A program made the translations under genes and the position numbers. The notes beneath the pieces were generated by a model. The model was not told the DNA's origin and made no database searches. It was given only the letters and a program-made list of their open reading frames with translations. A DNA stretch of 64,000 bases, from positions 53,198,271 through 53,262,270 of the forward strand of contig NC_092875.1 in NCBI RefSeq assembly GCF_028372415.1. Reading direction: 5' to 3'. The DNA is from Notamacropus eugenii (Eukaryota > Chordata > Mammalia > Diprotodontia > Macropodidae). This document shows positions 21,201-35,100 of the stretch, one piece after another (positions within the stretch are counted from its first letter, which is position 1; each line of letters begins with the position of its first letter).

Positions 21201-24200
21201 AAGTCTCTCCCTCATCCTTATCTCCCTTCTTTCAAGTTCCAGCTAAAATCCCACCTTTTATAGCTAGCCTTTCCTTATATCTTATAGGCTTTATCTCAGT
21301 TGAGTATTTCCAACTTATTCTGTCCATAGCTTGTTATACATACATGTTTGCCTGTTGTCTTCCCCATTAGACTGGGAGCTCTTTCAAGGCAGGGGCCATC
21401 TTTTGCCTTTTTATCCCCAGCACTTAATCCAACGCCTGGTCCATGGTAGGCACTTAATAAATGTTCATTGACTGAGTAACTGATACATGACTCTTATGTT
21501 TCAGGGAGCTGCAGCTGCCATGGCTTGGGCTGGGGTCTCTGCCCTCAGAACCCACTGGAGCTATCAGGATTTCTGTGACAATCCTTTCTTGGAGGTGCTG
21601 GGCTGTTTGGTAGTGGCCACAGCCCCACTGCTGCTGCTTACTGGGGGCCTGGCTGTTGGCATCTCCCGCTGGAACACTGGTCCCTGGCAAGGCCTGGTGA
21701 GTATGCCTTTGGCTTGGGAACAACTCTTTTCTCCCTGTCACACAGGCCCCATGTGGAATCAAATCCTGGGAACTGTCTCTTGCCTTATCTCTCTGCCGGG
21801 AGCTTAGTACCTTAGTACTTAGATGGTTCAATTGACAAGCATTTATTAATAATGCTCAGTGCCAGGTACTCTGATAGGTTCAGGGGCTATATATACAATA
21901 AAAAATGAAATAATTCCTACTCTTGAGGGTAGAGTAGAGACCCTATAGTATATTCTTTTTTTTTTTATAAATTTACTTTTATTCTAAACTTAGAACACTT
22001 CCATTCTTCCCTCAGCAGAATACAAATTTAAAAATACATAATCAGTTTCATATGCTACTTTCAAAATTGTCCTTTTTATCTGTGATTCCTTCTGTTCTTC
22101 CTTCAAAATGATCTTGAGTCACTTTAAGTCACCCTCCACCCAACTGCCAATTTAGTTCAATTCAGAAATTCAATTCTTTCTGTATGTTTTTTAAAAGTTT
22201 ACAATTAGCTTAATGTTAACATCCCAATATATACCCTCCCACACAATGACCCTCCCTTGTGACAAGGCTCACTGGAGCACTGGGCCAGGAGTCAGGAAGA
22301 TCTGAGTTTTTAATTCCAGCCTCAAATGCTTCCTAGCTGTGTGACCCTGGGAAAGTCACTTAACCTCGGATTGCCTGACACAACGGATCCACAGGAGAAG
22401 GAAATGGCAAACCACTCCAGTATCTTTGCTTAGAAAATCCCAAATGGAGTCATGAAGAGTCAGATGCAACTGAACAGCAACAAAAGCCATTGTGAACATT
22501 TTCCAGGTCACATTTTCTTCACTTTGCAAGCATCGTCTCAAGAGTTTTAAAGAGTGAATTCCTCAATTGTTTTTTCCCCCAGAACACCACAATATCTCAT
22601 TACATTACATTTGTCACAGTGTGTTCAGCCATTCTCCAGTGGATAGGTATCTCCTTTGTTCCTGGTTTTTTGCTGCCACAGCAACCACTGCTGTTGAGGG
22701 GGTGCTTGGGTGCTTGTGTTTGGACCCCACTTCCAAGATCACATTTCTCCATAGCCTCAAAACACTATCCCCTGACAGCTTTCTCCCCAGCCCAAGGACA
22801 ATATGCCTAGCAATAACTCATGAGTGGACTCCAGGAAGGCAAGCTATCTCTCCCTGTTACAAGAACAAGCTGGCCTCTGTAGAATTTCCCTTGTATGAAC
22901 AGGTCTATCTTGCACCAGCAGAACTGTCATGTACTGATTCCCACCGTTAGTGTATGCAATCTAGAGGTCAAGCTGTAGACGTCACCTCCTGAAGCTATCT
23001 TGTTACAGACATGACAGACCAAAAACACACCCCTTAGGAACATTTCCAGTAGTGAATGATGCCTGTGACCAAGGCTATGTGTTATCACCTAATTAGCATA
23101 CTTGTCATATAATCCACTGCTTTTCCTATATAAGCTTTAGCATCATTCCTGTTAGGTTGCAAGTTCCCCAAAAAGCTCTGCCCTCCATATTAGCATTACA
23201 ATAAACATTGCCAACTTGACTTAAAGAATGCTTGAATCCATGAATTCATTACAGATGACCCTTTCCTGTATTTCAGTCCTTGAGGGGTCCCTGAACCTCT
23301 CAAACTGCATCATTATGACTATGTTGATGTCTGTGGCACTTTTTATTTTCTTTCTTTGACCTCCTAGGCATAGGTCAAAGCATTTGAACAGTTTACTGAC
23401 ATTTTCTAAAAATTGTAATTCCAAATTGTTTTCCAGAACAACTGGACAGATTCATAAGTCTGTCAATGAATGGTATATTAGTGTGTGCATACAAAATCCC
23501 ACCAACATATCATAAAGTAGCATGAGTTTTATCACAATTTTACGGCTAGGGAAACCAAGGCTCTGAGAGATAGAGTGTTTTGCTTGGTCAACCAGAGGAA
23601 CTGGGACCTGAATAGTTCAGGAGACTGGTGCTTACTATGGACTCTGATGGAGCATCTTCTCCCACCTTAGGAAGTTTAGAGGTGCAGAGATAGGACATGG
23701 TATGGTCACCACAGAGGCAGCAAAGCTCAGTAGAGAAGTGTTGGCTTGACATTTCAAGATGCTGGTTCTGCTTTTTACTAGCTGTGTGGCCTTGGGCAAG
23801 TGATTAAATACTTCGAGGCCTCAGTTTTCTCATGTATAAAGTGAGGAAGGTTGGACTACAATCTAGAATCCCCTCAATAAAAGGATTTGTTCTGTGAAGT
23901 TTGGATTCAGTCAAAGAGCTGCATTTGAGGACCTAGAGGGCTACATGTGGCCTCAAGGTCTCAGATTCCCCACCCCTGGACTAGATGACCTCTAAGGTTC
24001 CTTTGCAGCTCCAAATCTCTCCTGGCATAGGGGATTGAAAGCCAGCCTTGGCATCAAGAAGATTTGGGTGTAAGTTCTAGCTGTTATAGCTATAAGCCAA
24101 GTCAAGGTTGAGTGCTCAGTGTCCCTCCTCCAATTCACTAAGACTAAGCTATGAAGTAGTTATTGATCTACATGGTAAAGGAGTTTCTTAACTGAGTATT

Positions 24201-25953
24201 TCCTATATCAATGGAATCACAATTCTTCTCAAGAAAAAAAATCCAAAATGAGACAGGAAATAGCTCCACAATTCTCTGCTGGGATCCAAGCCCACCTGAT
24301 CACAAATCCCCTTAACATCTTCCCTGAAAAGTGACTATGGAGCCTGTGCTTGAAGATTTTCAGTGGTGGACCAACATTTTATTTTGTTAGTTGTTTCAGT
24401 CATATCTGACTCTCCATGACCCCATTAGGGGTTTTCTTGGCCAAGATCCCAGAGTAGTTTGTCATTTCCTTCTCTAGATCATTTTACAGATGAGAAAACT
24501 GAGGCAATATAGCAGCAAGCACCCTGACACTTCCAGGATGGCCTGCCAGCCCAGCTTCTCAGATCTGCTTTTGTAAAAGGAAATCAACTTTTGAGGGGTC
24601 AACAATCTTCTTTAATCACATATACCAACAGAGAAAATACAGGCAGAGAAATAAAGACCAACAGACAGGGCTTCTAACTGTCTGACCATAAGCAATATAT
24701 ACATTACAAATCAACAGACAGATGCAACTGTCTGATCATTATGTACATGCATAGTTACCAGAGAGAGAAGCACCAAGCTGGGGGGCTTCTTAATGGCTGC
24801 CCAGAGTCTCATCTGGCACATGAACCTTCTTCCAAAGAATAAACCCAAAGCAAAAACCTCACCTCTGAGTACATATACACTTTTCAGAGCCGGAGGGTAT
24901 CACAACCCTCATGACCCATTGCCTCATTAGAAATGAACAAAAGGTATGGGCCTTTCTACAAAACAAGCCTCACCTAATCAAGCTTCACTTAATGGGCTCC
25001 ATGTGAGGCCTATTAATGGATGGAGGAAGATCTTTAACTGTCATTACAAGCAAATGGGGTAAAGTGACTTGCTCAGGGTTGAACAGCTAGTAAGTGTCTG
25101 AGGCTAGGTTTGAACTCAGAAAGAGGAGTTTTCCTGACTCTGGGTCCAGCACTCTATATACTGCACCACGTAGTTTCCCCTTTTACAGATGAGAAAACTG
25201 AGGCAAACAGGGTTAAGTGACTTGCCCAGGGTCACACAGCTAGTAAGTATCTGAGGCCAAATTTGAACTCAGGAAGATGATTCTTCCTGACACCAGGCCA
25301 GGCACTCTATCCACTGTGCTACCTAGATGCCCCATGGACCACCCAATTCTCCTCCAGAACAGCCCATTCTACTATAGGATGGCTGTCAGTGATAAGATGT
25401 TTTCTCCTTATGTTAAACTAAAATCTTCTTGTAACTTTCCCCATTGTTCCCAAGTTGGGCATTCTCACGTTTGCCTCTTCCCCTCCTGGCTAACCATCAG
25501 TCAGTCACCAAGCATTCTGTAAGGACCTGCTCAGTGTAACTGTCAGCCCTGAAGGAGCTTACATTGTTTCAGGGTATCAACATGTATGCATAGATATACA
25601 TACCAAGAAGCTACCAAGAAGGTAATGTCTATGAGGAGGTACTAGTAGTTGTGAGAAGGCCTTCATAAAGAAGATAGTGCTTGAGCATCAAAGGAAGCTA
25701 AGGCTTCAGAGAATTCTAAGTGAAGGTGAGAACACAGGATATTCTAGGCATGATCAATAGCATAGAGGTGGGAGATGGAGTGAAGAAGTCCAGTTTTACT
25801 GAAACAAATTCAAATAGTACATGACAGAATCATTTATAATAAGGCTAGAGAGGTGGTTTGCGGCCCAATTGTGAAGGACTTTAAATGACAAGCAGGAATT
25901 TGTTATTTGATCCTAGAGGTAATAGGGAGCCACTGGAGATTTTCGGGAGGTAG

Positions 25954-26005
<52 letters not shown>

Positions 26006-26011
26006 AAAAGT

Positions 26012-26084
<73 letters not shown>

Positions 26085-26093
26085 AAGAGAGAA

Positions 26094-26125
<32 letters not shown>

Positions 26126-29100
26126 GTGGTTAAGTGTATGCTTTGGGAATATCACTTTAGCCACTGAATGGAGGATGGATGGGAGAGGGGAGAGTCTTGA
26201 GGCAGGGAGACCAATTAAAAGACTATTACAAAAGGCAAGGTAAGAAGTAATGAGGGTTTGGACTAGTGACTTATCCATTCTTTCAACCTACCTTCGTATA
26301 CTATGGTTTCCAGTCTCCTTTTCATCTTGGTTGCCTTCTTCTGGGGGAACTGTATTGTAACAGTCAAAATAAGGTAAACTGAGGCACAAAGTGCTGAGCA
26401 TGACCAATTTATTAGCAAAGTATGGATTTACTAATAAGTAGGATCTCAGCTTCCCCAGCAAAAGCTAAGACCCTGAATGAGAGGGCCAACTCTTTAGTTT
26501 TTGAGAGTGCAGAAAAGAGGAAGGCTAGCTTTATGGGTGTAAGAAAATATGATTGGAAGGAAACAGGCTAGCAACAATCCCCTCCCTTTCCCCCTGTTTC
26601 TAAGAAATATTCATTGTTTGAGTCCAGCTGCATCTACAAAGACAGAAATAGCAAACCAGACATTTTTGAATAACAAACTAGACATCCTTGAAGGATAGTT
26701 TAGCACAGTAAAGATACTAGACTAGACACCCTGGGGTCCACCTGTATCTTTCAAGAATAACAGATATCCTTGATGGAAGAATAAAACAGTGATTAACAGG
26801 AGGATTGGATTTCCAAACTTAACTTATTACAGACCCACTAAGTTTCTGAATTAAGTTCAGAGACAAAGAATCATGACTTAGGCATTTACAGAACAAAATC
26901 AATTACCTAACCAAATCAATCTGAATCAATCTGATTATTTCAATATCTTTTGTAAAGTATGGTCTCATAACTGGATCTAGTACATTCTATGTGCTAATGA
27001 GGGCAAAATACAGTGGAACCTCCTGTACCTTGGGCAGTAGACTTCATATACCCTAAGACTGCATTAGCTTCTTGCCTGCCATGTTGCTCTACTGACTCTC
27101 TTTGAATTTGCAGTACACTAAGACCCATGGATCATTTTCATGTGACTCATTGTATAGGTTGCTTCCCATTCTCTATTTGAGCTGTTTCTCCCATGTTCTG
27201 GAAAAGCAAATACCTCTCCCCAATTCCCAAGTAAATTAGGGTCTCAAATTACAGGCTAACAGAAATCTAGTCGGGTCACTCCCAACAAATGTTTGGTGTA
27301 GCATACAAGGTGCTGGGGCTGCAAAGATAAAATGGAAAAACAGTTCCTGCTTTCAAGGACCTGATATTTTAATGAAAACAGTGCTGATTCTCAGCTCTAA
27401 TATTTAGCTCTGTGACCTTGGGAAAATAACTTTCCTCCAGGCTCAGTTTCCTCATCTTTAAAATGGGGATGCTTTAAAATGTGATACCTTTTTTCAGAGT
27501 CTAGTTAGGAAAATGCTTTGTAAACCTTTAAGCCTTATGGAAATAGGAAATATAGTTGGTATCATGACAGTCGTTTGAACCTAAAGTTCTAGTTTTTCCT
27601 GTAATTATGTATTTAAAATTGGCTCATATTTGAAAGTCTTTTTTGTTTAAATTAAGTGACTTTGCAATAAAAGTTTCATTAATCATAACGCCAGTTTCCA
27701 TAGCATTTTGAGATTTATGAAGCACTTGCCTTTGGGTTATGGGTTAGAGAGCACAGAGAGCATTATTCCCATTTGTAGATGAAGAAACTAAGGCTCAGAG
27801 AAGGGAAGCAGTTTGGCCCAGGGTCATATATCTTGTGTAGGCGGCAGACTGAGATTTGAATACAGGTCTCTTTCCCCTGCCCTCTTAGAGCAACCTGGGT
27901 GTTGTGCCTTGGTCAAGGGTAGAGCCCCCATGTTCTCACTAAACAGCCTCATGCTTTCTCTCCTATCTTCCCTCTCAGTTTCTATATGGGGTCATGGTTC
28001 TGCTTTGCATGGAAGCCTCCTCTGCTGTCCTGGCACACACCTCCTCCTGCCAGGTAAGTCTCCCATAGAAAGGACCAACTTTCTTGTAGTTTTCCTTTGA
28101 GACAATTGCTATTTGGGTTCAAGGTCACAGTGGATAGAGGCACCAGGTCTGGAGTTGGGAAGACCTGAGTTCAAGTGTGTTCTCAGACACTTCCTAGCTG
28201 TGTGACCCTGGGCAAGCCATTTAATCCTGTGTGCCTCAGTTTCCTCATCTGTAAAATGCACTGGAGAAGGAAATGGCAAACCATTCTAGTATCTTTTCCA
28301 AGAATATTCCAAATGAGGTCACGAAGAATCAGACACAACCGAAATGACTGAACGATAACTATTTGGGATCAGGCCTAAAGAAGCTGAGAGGTGGACCTTA
28401 GGGGTCTGTGCTCTGAGTGATCATGAAAGTGGCCTAGGCATGTTGGTCAGAGGATCACAGGTCTAGAACTGGAAGGGACCTCAGAGGCCATCTAGTCCAA
28501 TCCCGTCATTTTACAGATAAGGAACTGAGGCAAAGAGTGGTAGAGTAACTTGCCAGGGTCCTACAGCCAATCCATATCAGAGGTGGGAGATGATTCCAAA
28601 TTCTCTGATTCCAGAGCTACTGTTTTTTCCATCACATCAAGCTGGAGGTACAGACTCTCTGTGAATAAACAGCAGGCTAACAAACACAAGGCTTTAGAAC
28701 TGGAAGGAACCTTAAAGATCATTTACTGTGACTCCCTTCATTTGATAAGTGTAGAAACTGAGGCCCAGAGGAGTGGAGGGACCTTCCCAAGTTCATATAA
28801 GCAACGGGATCCAACCCTGATTCTTCCAAGTCCAAACCTGAATTCGGATGCCAAATAGAGAAGTTTGTATTTTAATCTAAAGGTATTGGGAAACCTCTGA
28901 AACTTCTTGGGCAGAGGAAGAAGATGGTCAGATCTGGGCCTTACTTTATCTCTACAGCTTAGAATGAGCATGCACTCTTTCCTCAAATTTCAAGACCCAA
29001 CAAGCTTCTCTCTCTACCATCCTGTCTCTCTATGGAATTGGGAAGCCTAGGAGAACTCTGTGCTCAGGCAGTCCGGCATTAACTGTTGATGAAACTGAAA

Positions 29101-32100
29101 GGCAGAAATTGTAGGGGTGGGCGGATGGAAAGGTCAACCCTGGTGAAGATGAGAAGGTGCACCTAGGGAGTCATGCTGCCTGACAGGTAGGGGATAATAA
29201 TAACTCCCATTTCTTTAACCCTGTAGAGTTTACAAAATGCTCTCCTCCCAAACTCTCTGGATACTACATAGAGTATCCTCCATTTTACAAAGAAATTTTA
29301 AGTATAAGTATTAGTACATATTAGGGCCAAGAATCAATACTGTTTCCATTAGAATATCAGCTCCTTGAAGGCAGAAACTGCTTTACCATTTTATCTTTGT
29401 AGCCCCAGCACTTCGTATACCACATTTTGAGGAAACCACACCTCAGCAAGGTGAAAGGACATTGTCACTCAACCAGTCAATGTCAGAACCTGGAATCTGA
29501 GCCCAGATCTTGTAACTCCAACTCTAGAACTTTTCCTACTCTATTTCCACATTTCCTCTATGAAAGGTATGGATTCCTCTGAGGAAATGAAAGCAATTAT
29601 GACCCCAGGCTGTCAGTTGCTTTATCTGAGTGTCTTTCAGAGTGCAGTGTGTCTGATTTGTACCCTTTTCCATGTCCACCAAATGTCTCTGGGAATAAAG
29701 TCTGATGGGTCATTACCAGGCCTAAGCATTCTTCATATGCTGTACATTCCTTATGTCCCATTTCCCATCTAACAGTTTAGGTTACTTTTCCTCTAGAATT
29801 TCAATTCAGCATTAAATACTAAGTGCCTATTGTATGAAAGACCCAATTTTTTGGATGCAAAGACGGAACATGATTCAGTTCCTACTCTCAAGAAGTTTAT
29901 GCTTTGCTAGCTATGTGATCCTGGGCAAATCATTTAACCTCAGCTTCCTCATCTATAAAATGGGTTTAATTGTAGGTTGTGAGGATATAGTGAGATTAAT
30001 GTCCATGATGCACTTTGCAAGCAATGTAGCACTGTGGTAACATCAGCCATCTTTATTATTTGTGATCTTCAGGTGTTTGAAGAGTTGCCATGTTGTTTGG
30101 TCCTAGAGCAGAAGTAGGAGTGATGAGGCAAGTTATTCAACTTCTCTGCACCTCAGTTTTTTCATATGTAACATGAAAGGGTTGGACTTAGTGATCTCTG
30201 AGGTCCTTTCCAGCTCTAAAACTGGAGGTCCTTTTATCCTAAGCTGAAAAGTGGCAAGTTTGGCCTGGGTATCAAGAAAAACTTCTTAACACTCAGAGTT
30301 GTCCACAAGTGGAACAGAGTGCCTCCAGAGACAGTGGGCTCCCCACCACTGAAGAGCTTCCAGTGGAAGGGACGTGGGGCAAGACTTATTGGGAATGTTA
30401 TAGATGGGGTTCTACTTAGGTAGGGATTGAACTTCTTCCCAGTTCTGGAATTCTGGGAGAGATGGAGAGACACTGGGGAAGAAAGTGTTTCCATTGGTTC
30501 TAATACTAGTTGTTTCACTAATATACTATGTGGTTTGAGGACCATTTTTGATCCTCAGTTTCTTCCTCTGTCAAATGAGAGAGTTGGAGTCAATGTCTCT
30601 ACTTTCAACCCAGAGACTTGTGTTTTGTGACACTATCAGTTACGGTTTGCTGAAGAGTGTACCAAGCCCAAGTGTACCAAGAGTGACTTTAGAAGGCTGA
30701 AACTGGGGTCTGTCAAGCTGGGTTCAAATCCTGACCGCCATTTACTACTTGGGAGACTTTGGGCAAGTCTCTTCAGCATCTCTGGGCCTCACTTGATTCA
30801 TCTTTAAATGAAGGGCTTAGAATAGCTGGCCTCTAAGATCTCTTATAATTCAAAGTATATGATCTTGTGAGGATGTTCCACATCTGGGGGTTCTCTTTGG
30901 TAAAGACACAGAGGTAGGAGAAGGTGGGAGGAGATAGGGGACTTCAGTTTGTCTGTGACTGGGAGTACTGTGCCATAACACTGAATAAAATAGGCCACCA
31001 TCAATGTATGAAGAGCCTTGAATGCCAGAATCAGGAAATTCTTTCCAACTTTTTGCTATAGTGAGTAGTGTTACTATGTGTATTATTGTACAGATCTTTT
31101 CCTGCTGGTAGTAACATCTTTTGTGGGTAGGAGCCTATTTGGAACTGCTGAAACCCTTTTGTTTTGTGCACTTTTTTGAAATGCATTTTTGTCAAACAAG
31201 AAACAATAGACTGAATCCATCAAAAGTGAATTTAATAGAGATAACTGTAAAGTCCTTTGCTGGGGTTCTAAAAATCATATTCATAAGATGTTGGCATTGT
31301 GAAAATAAATCTAAGGGCTTTTATGGATCGTATGCCCAACGTGAGTCAGAGCTGTGACACAACAGTCCAAAAGGCTAATTTGAACCTAGGCCGTATCAAG
31401 AGAGTACCCGTGGCTAGGAGGAGGGAGATGATTGGGCTTTTGTACTCTGCCCAGCTCTAGCCACCTCTGATGTATTTCTGGATGCCACATTTTAGGAAAG
31501 ACATCGATGAACTGAGTAGAATATAGAAAAGGACCCTAGGAAAGGGAAAACCCACTGGGCAGGTGGGGAGAAGGAAGCATTGTGGGTAGCCCTGAGGGAC
31601 AGGCAGACCCGGGATCGCTCTCCCTTTGTAAAATGTGGATGCTTTTTTCATTGTCAGAGGGATTGGGAGACTCACATGCTGGACAATCTCCTCCACCAGT
31701 ATGGAAACCAGTCTGACCCCAAGACCAAAGCTGTTGATCAACTCCAAGAAGAGGTGAGCCCAGAAGAGAGATCTGGAATCCTGACTTCTTCTGTGGAAAG
31801 GACTGATGGGTCTGTTACCATCTGATCTTCAGCCTGCCCACCCTCCTTACATCACCATCCCTAGAAGTGGCCATTGAGCAAAGCACTATCTACATTGATT
31901 TTGCTTGGGAAAGAGGAGGCAGAGAGATATAGAGAGCCCTCTTAGGGGGCTGGGAGGAAGGAAAAGGGGGCAGAGAACGTGTGTATCTGTATGCCTTCGT
32001 GTGTGTGTGTGCACGTGCCCACATGCATGCATGCATGAGATGAATCACTGGTGGAGAGAGGGAGCAGAGAGGTTGTAGGTCCTGAGTCTCACCCCATAAG

Positions 32101-35100
32101 AGCCACGTTCCAGGGCTCCTTCTCAAGCTCCCTGTGGTCCCTTTGTCTCTCCCAGCTTCAGTGCTGTGGACTTCACAGTTACACAGACTGGAGGGTGATT
32201 GGTCACTTCTCTGCTCCTGTAAGCTGCTGTCAGAAGATCTTGAATTGCACAGGTGCCTTCAACTCCTCTCAGCTACTGTATCAGGAGGTAACTACAGGGG
32301 TGAGGGGGAGGGGGAGTTATTCCTAGTAATAGCTACCATTTACATGGTACTTCAGGGTTCACAAAGCACTTTGGATTTGAAAACTTCACAGCAGCCCTGT
32401 GGACTAGTTACTATCGGTTTTATTTCCATATGAGGCCTATGGGTGCGACACTTAATCAGTGAGTATAGAATGCTGTAGTGGGAGGAGGGAGGGACTTAAG
32501 CTTAGGAAGATCTGGGTTTGATTCTAGATTCTGACCCTTACTAGCTGTGGGACCTCTTAACTTATCAAAGCCCAGGTTTCTTCATTTATAAAATGAAAGT
32601 AATAATACCTGGCTATTGTTAACTCTATAAATGTCAACTGTTATTCATAAATATAAGATCTAAACATGGCTCTTTCTCAATGCTGAGACCAGGGTTCCAT
32701 AGTGCACTGCTTCTTTTAATTTCCAACCCACTTCCCCCCAATACAGGAAAGAGACAACATCTGGCTCTTTCTGCCTCTCTGCCATGTCTGGGCATGATCC
32801 TTGGGTGGTTACAGGGTGTCTTGCCTCTACTTCCTAGGTACAGGGGCTTTGAGGTGAGGAGTGGGAAAAACCCTACTGTGTGCAAAGGTTTATGCTTGGA
32901 ATCTTGCTCATAGTAGGTGGAAAGAACTGAAACCTTTGTCAGTGGGATAAGAAGAGCCGACCACCTGAAACTCCTTGGGCTAGTGCTCTACTCTTCACGC
33001 TACACATTCTGAAAAATATTCACTGAATTGAACTGAGGTTGAAAAAGGGAGCTGTTTCTCTACAAATTCTATATTTGTATATTAATCAAATAACTTTATA
33101 GCTCTGTGTGGACTAATTTTTGTAGCTGGTGCATAATGTGGGTCAAATCACCTGGGCAAAGGCTGTAATGTTTCTCTCTCCAGAGGTCAAGACTGTGTTA
33201 CAGTGGGAAGAACTCTGGATGTGGAGCCAGGGGACCTAGGTTTGAGTTATGTCTCCACCACATACTAGGAGAGGAAATAAACATTTATATACCAGCTACT
33301 ATGTGCTAAGCAATTGCTAAATTTTATTATATATATAATATATAATATAATAATATAATGTAATATTATATGTATAATGTTAAATATTGTCTTATTTGAT
33401 CCTTACAATAACCCTATGAGATAAGTGCTATTATTTTCCCCTCATATAGTAAACTGAGGCAAAAACAGGTTAAATGACTTGCCAGGATCACACTGCTACG
33501 TGGCTGAATTAAATAAAAATATAATACAATATAAGTAATGTTAATTTGTGGTTTTCTAAGTCAATATGCAGCCTAAAGGGAGCAGTTTCTATTTGAGTTT
33601 AATATCACTGTGTGGGATGACTCAGATCCCTACTTAAATCAATTACTCAGAGGCCTCTCAAAGTGATGACAGAAAGTTTATTTATTCGATTCTCGAGAAG
33701 AGGGGCAATCCTATACCAGTTCACCTGGAGTAGGAAAGCCGAAGACAAAGAAAAGGCAATGATTTATATAGACCCTAATGCAAGTCCCTCCCCCCCTACT
33801 GACCATTATCCTCATTAGCTGAGAATATGATCTTACATTCTAGACACAAAATCTAACCAATCCCTTTTGAAATGAAGACATTGAAGAATTATATAAGTTT
33901 TATCCAATCATTGAGACCCTAATGTACTACACAGTTTTATATCCTTATGTGGAATTATTCCACTCTAAAAATATTGTAACCTTGAGCCTCTCTGTCTTAC
34001 CTCAACCCTGGGAGAAGAATTACAATCTGAGAAGTCTTCACTAAACCTATTCCACTCATCACCAATCTAGTCCAACCTCATCCCTTTAACAGATGAAGAA
34101 ACTGAAGCCTAGATTAGTTCAGTGACTTGCTCAGGGTTACCACCTAATAAGTGTCAAAGGTGAGATTTGAACCCAGATCTTCTTCCTTCCAAGTCCAACA
34201 ATCTGCCCACTATTCCATTCTGATTCAACTTAAAATGGTTTAATAATATATTATATATTATTTATTTGTACATATTTAATATATAATATAAAATATATAT
34301 AATATATTTGTTTATATTAGATTTGTTATATATATTAAGTAATGTTATATATTATTATATGATATTTACTTCAGTCACAAGAAAAGTCTTCTGTACAACA
34401 AAAAATCTATTTGATTAGGGGTGTCTGCCAAAGCTGGAGCAGCTTCGAAAGGTTGTCCTTGACTATGTGTTCTGGTGCTGTGTCGGGGCTCTGCTTCTGG
34501 AGGTGAGTGCCTGTGGTAGGACATATCCTTCTCAAATTGGAGATGAGGACCCTTGTCATTTCTGATGCCTCAACCTGTGGCTTGGGCTGTTTGGAATTTT
34601 GCCATAAACTTCTTGAAAGAGGAGTGGATGTCTTTACTTTCTGATTTTTACTGTTTCCCCCACACACACACACATCAAGTGCTAAACACTATGGTAGACA
34701 CATAGGAGATGCCCCTAGTTAGGGGGTGAGATGAGGATTATACAAACTTCAAGAGTATTTTTTTATATGGTGTAACAAGGTGAGGGAATGTAGCAAGCAT
34801 TTCTTAATTGGCTATTATGCCAAGTACCCTTCTAAGCTCTTTACAATTACTCTCATTTGATCATCACAACAACCCTGGGAGGGAGTTGCTAATATTAACT
34901 CCCTCTTACAGGTGAGAAAAAAGAGACTAACAGGTTAAGTGACTTACCTATGGTCACATAGCTGGTAAATTTCTGAGGCCAAATTTGAAGTTGAATCTTC
35001 CTGACTCCAAGTCTTTTGCTCTGTCTGCTGTATTCATTAAGTGAATTGCCCAGTAAGTGACTTGCCCAGGTTCCTACTGCCAGTCAGTGTCCAAGTCAGG

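Larger units (their letters stand above)
17319..21504 (+). other. Tetraspanin intron 1: contents
   Basis: Holds a sense CR1/L3 3' fragment (about 17830-18010), an AGAC/AG microsatellite (18117-18222), an MIR remnant (18300-18490), an L1 3' end (18545-18905), L2 pieces (about 19370-19460, 19600-19780, 19975-20290, 20800-21050, 21175-21478) and a dispersed repeat (20303-20800). The last L2 ends about 27 bp before the exon 2 acceptor. Confidence 0.65.
21697..27978 (+). other. Tetraspanin intron 2: contents
   Basis: In order: dispersed-repeat head (21833-21950), possible old antisense LINE (21955-22200), SINE (22262-22486), antisense L1 (about 22490-23520) split by an LTR, MIR pieces (23530-24030) with a hAT relic, antisense SINEs with a nested LTR-like element (24377-25335), dispersed repeat with microsatellite (25500-26280), LTR-like fossil (26350-26960), an unassigned stretch (26960-27290), dispersed repeat (27290-27380) and MIR copies (27385-27560 sense, 27700-27890 antisense). 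Confidence 0.6.
28054..31657 (+). other. Tetraspanin intron 3: contents
   Basis: Full SINE (28118-28362), antisense MIR copies (28440-28640, 28690-28840), dispersed-repeat pieces (28850-28965, 29800-29905), MIR (29190-29330), L2 end (29345-29430), MIR (29900-30060, 30110-30235, 30470-30640, 30690-30870), and CR1/L3 fragments (30240-30445, 31180-31560). 29430-29790 and 30880-31170 show nothing definite. Confidence 0.6.
32288..34418 (+). other. Tetraspanin intron 5: contents
   Basis: MIR copies (32320-32460, 32470-32660, 33195-33500), an AT-rich run (33325-33385), a hAT relic (33505-33611), an LTR fossil (33612-34065), an antisense MIR (34070-34220) and an AT-rich palindromic tract (34235-34350). 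32680-33190 has no recognised feature. Confidence 0.6.

Noticed and set aside
25913-26278. 121-codon Ser/Leu-rich minus frame
   Set aside because: Translation of the AG/TG microsatellite.
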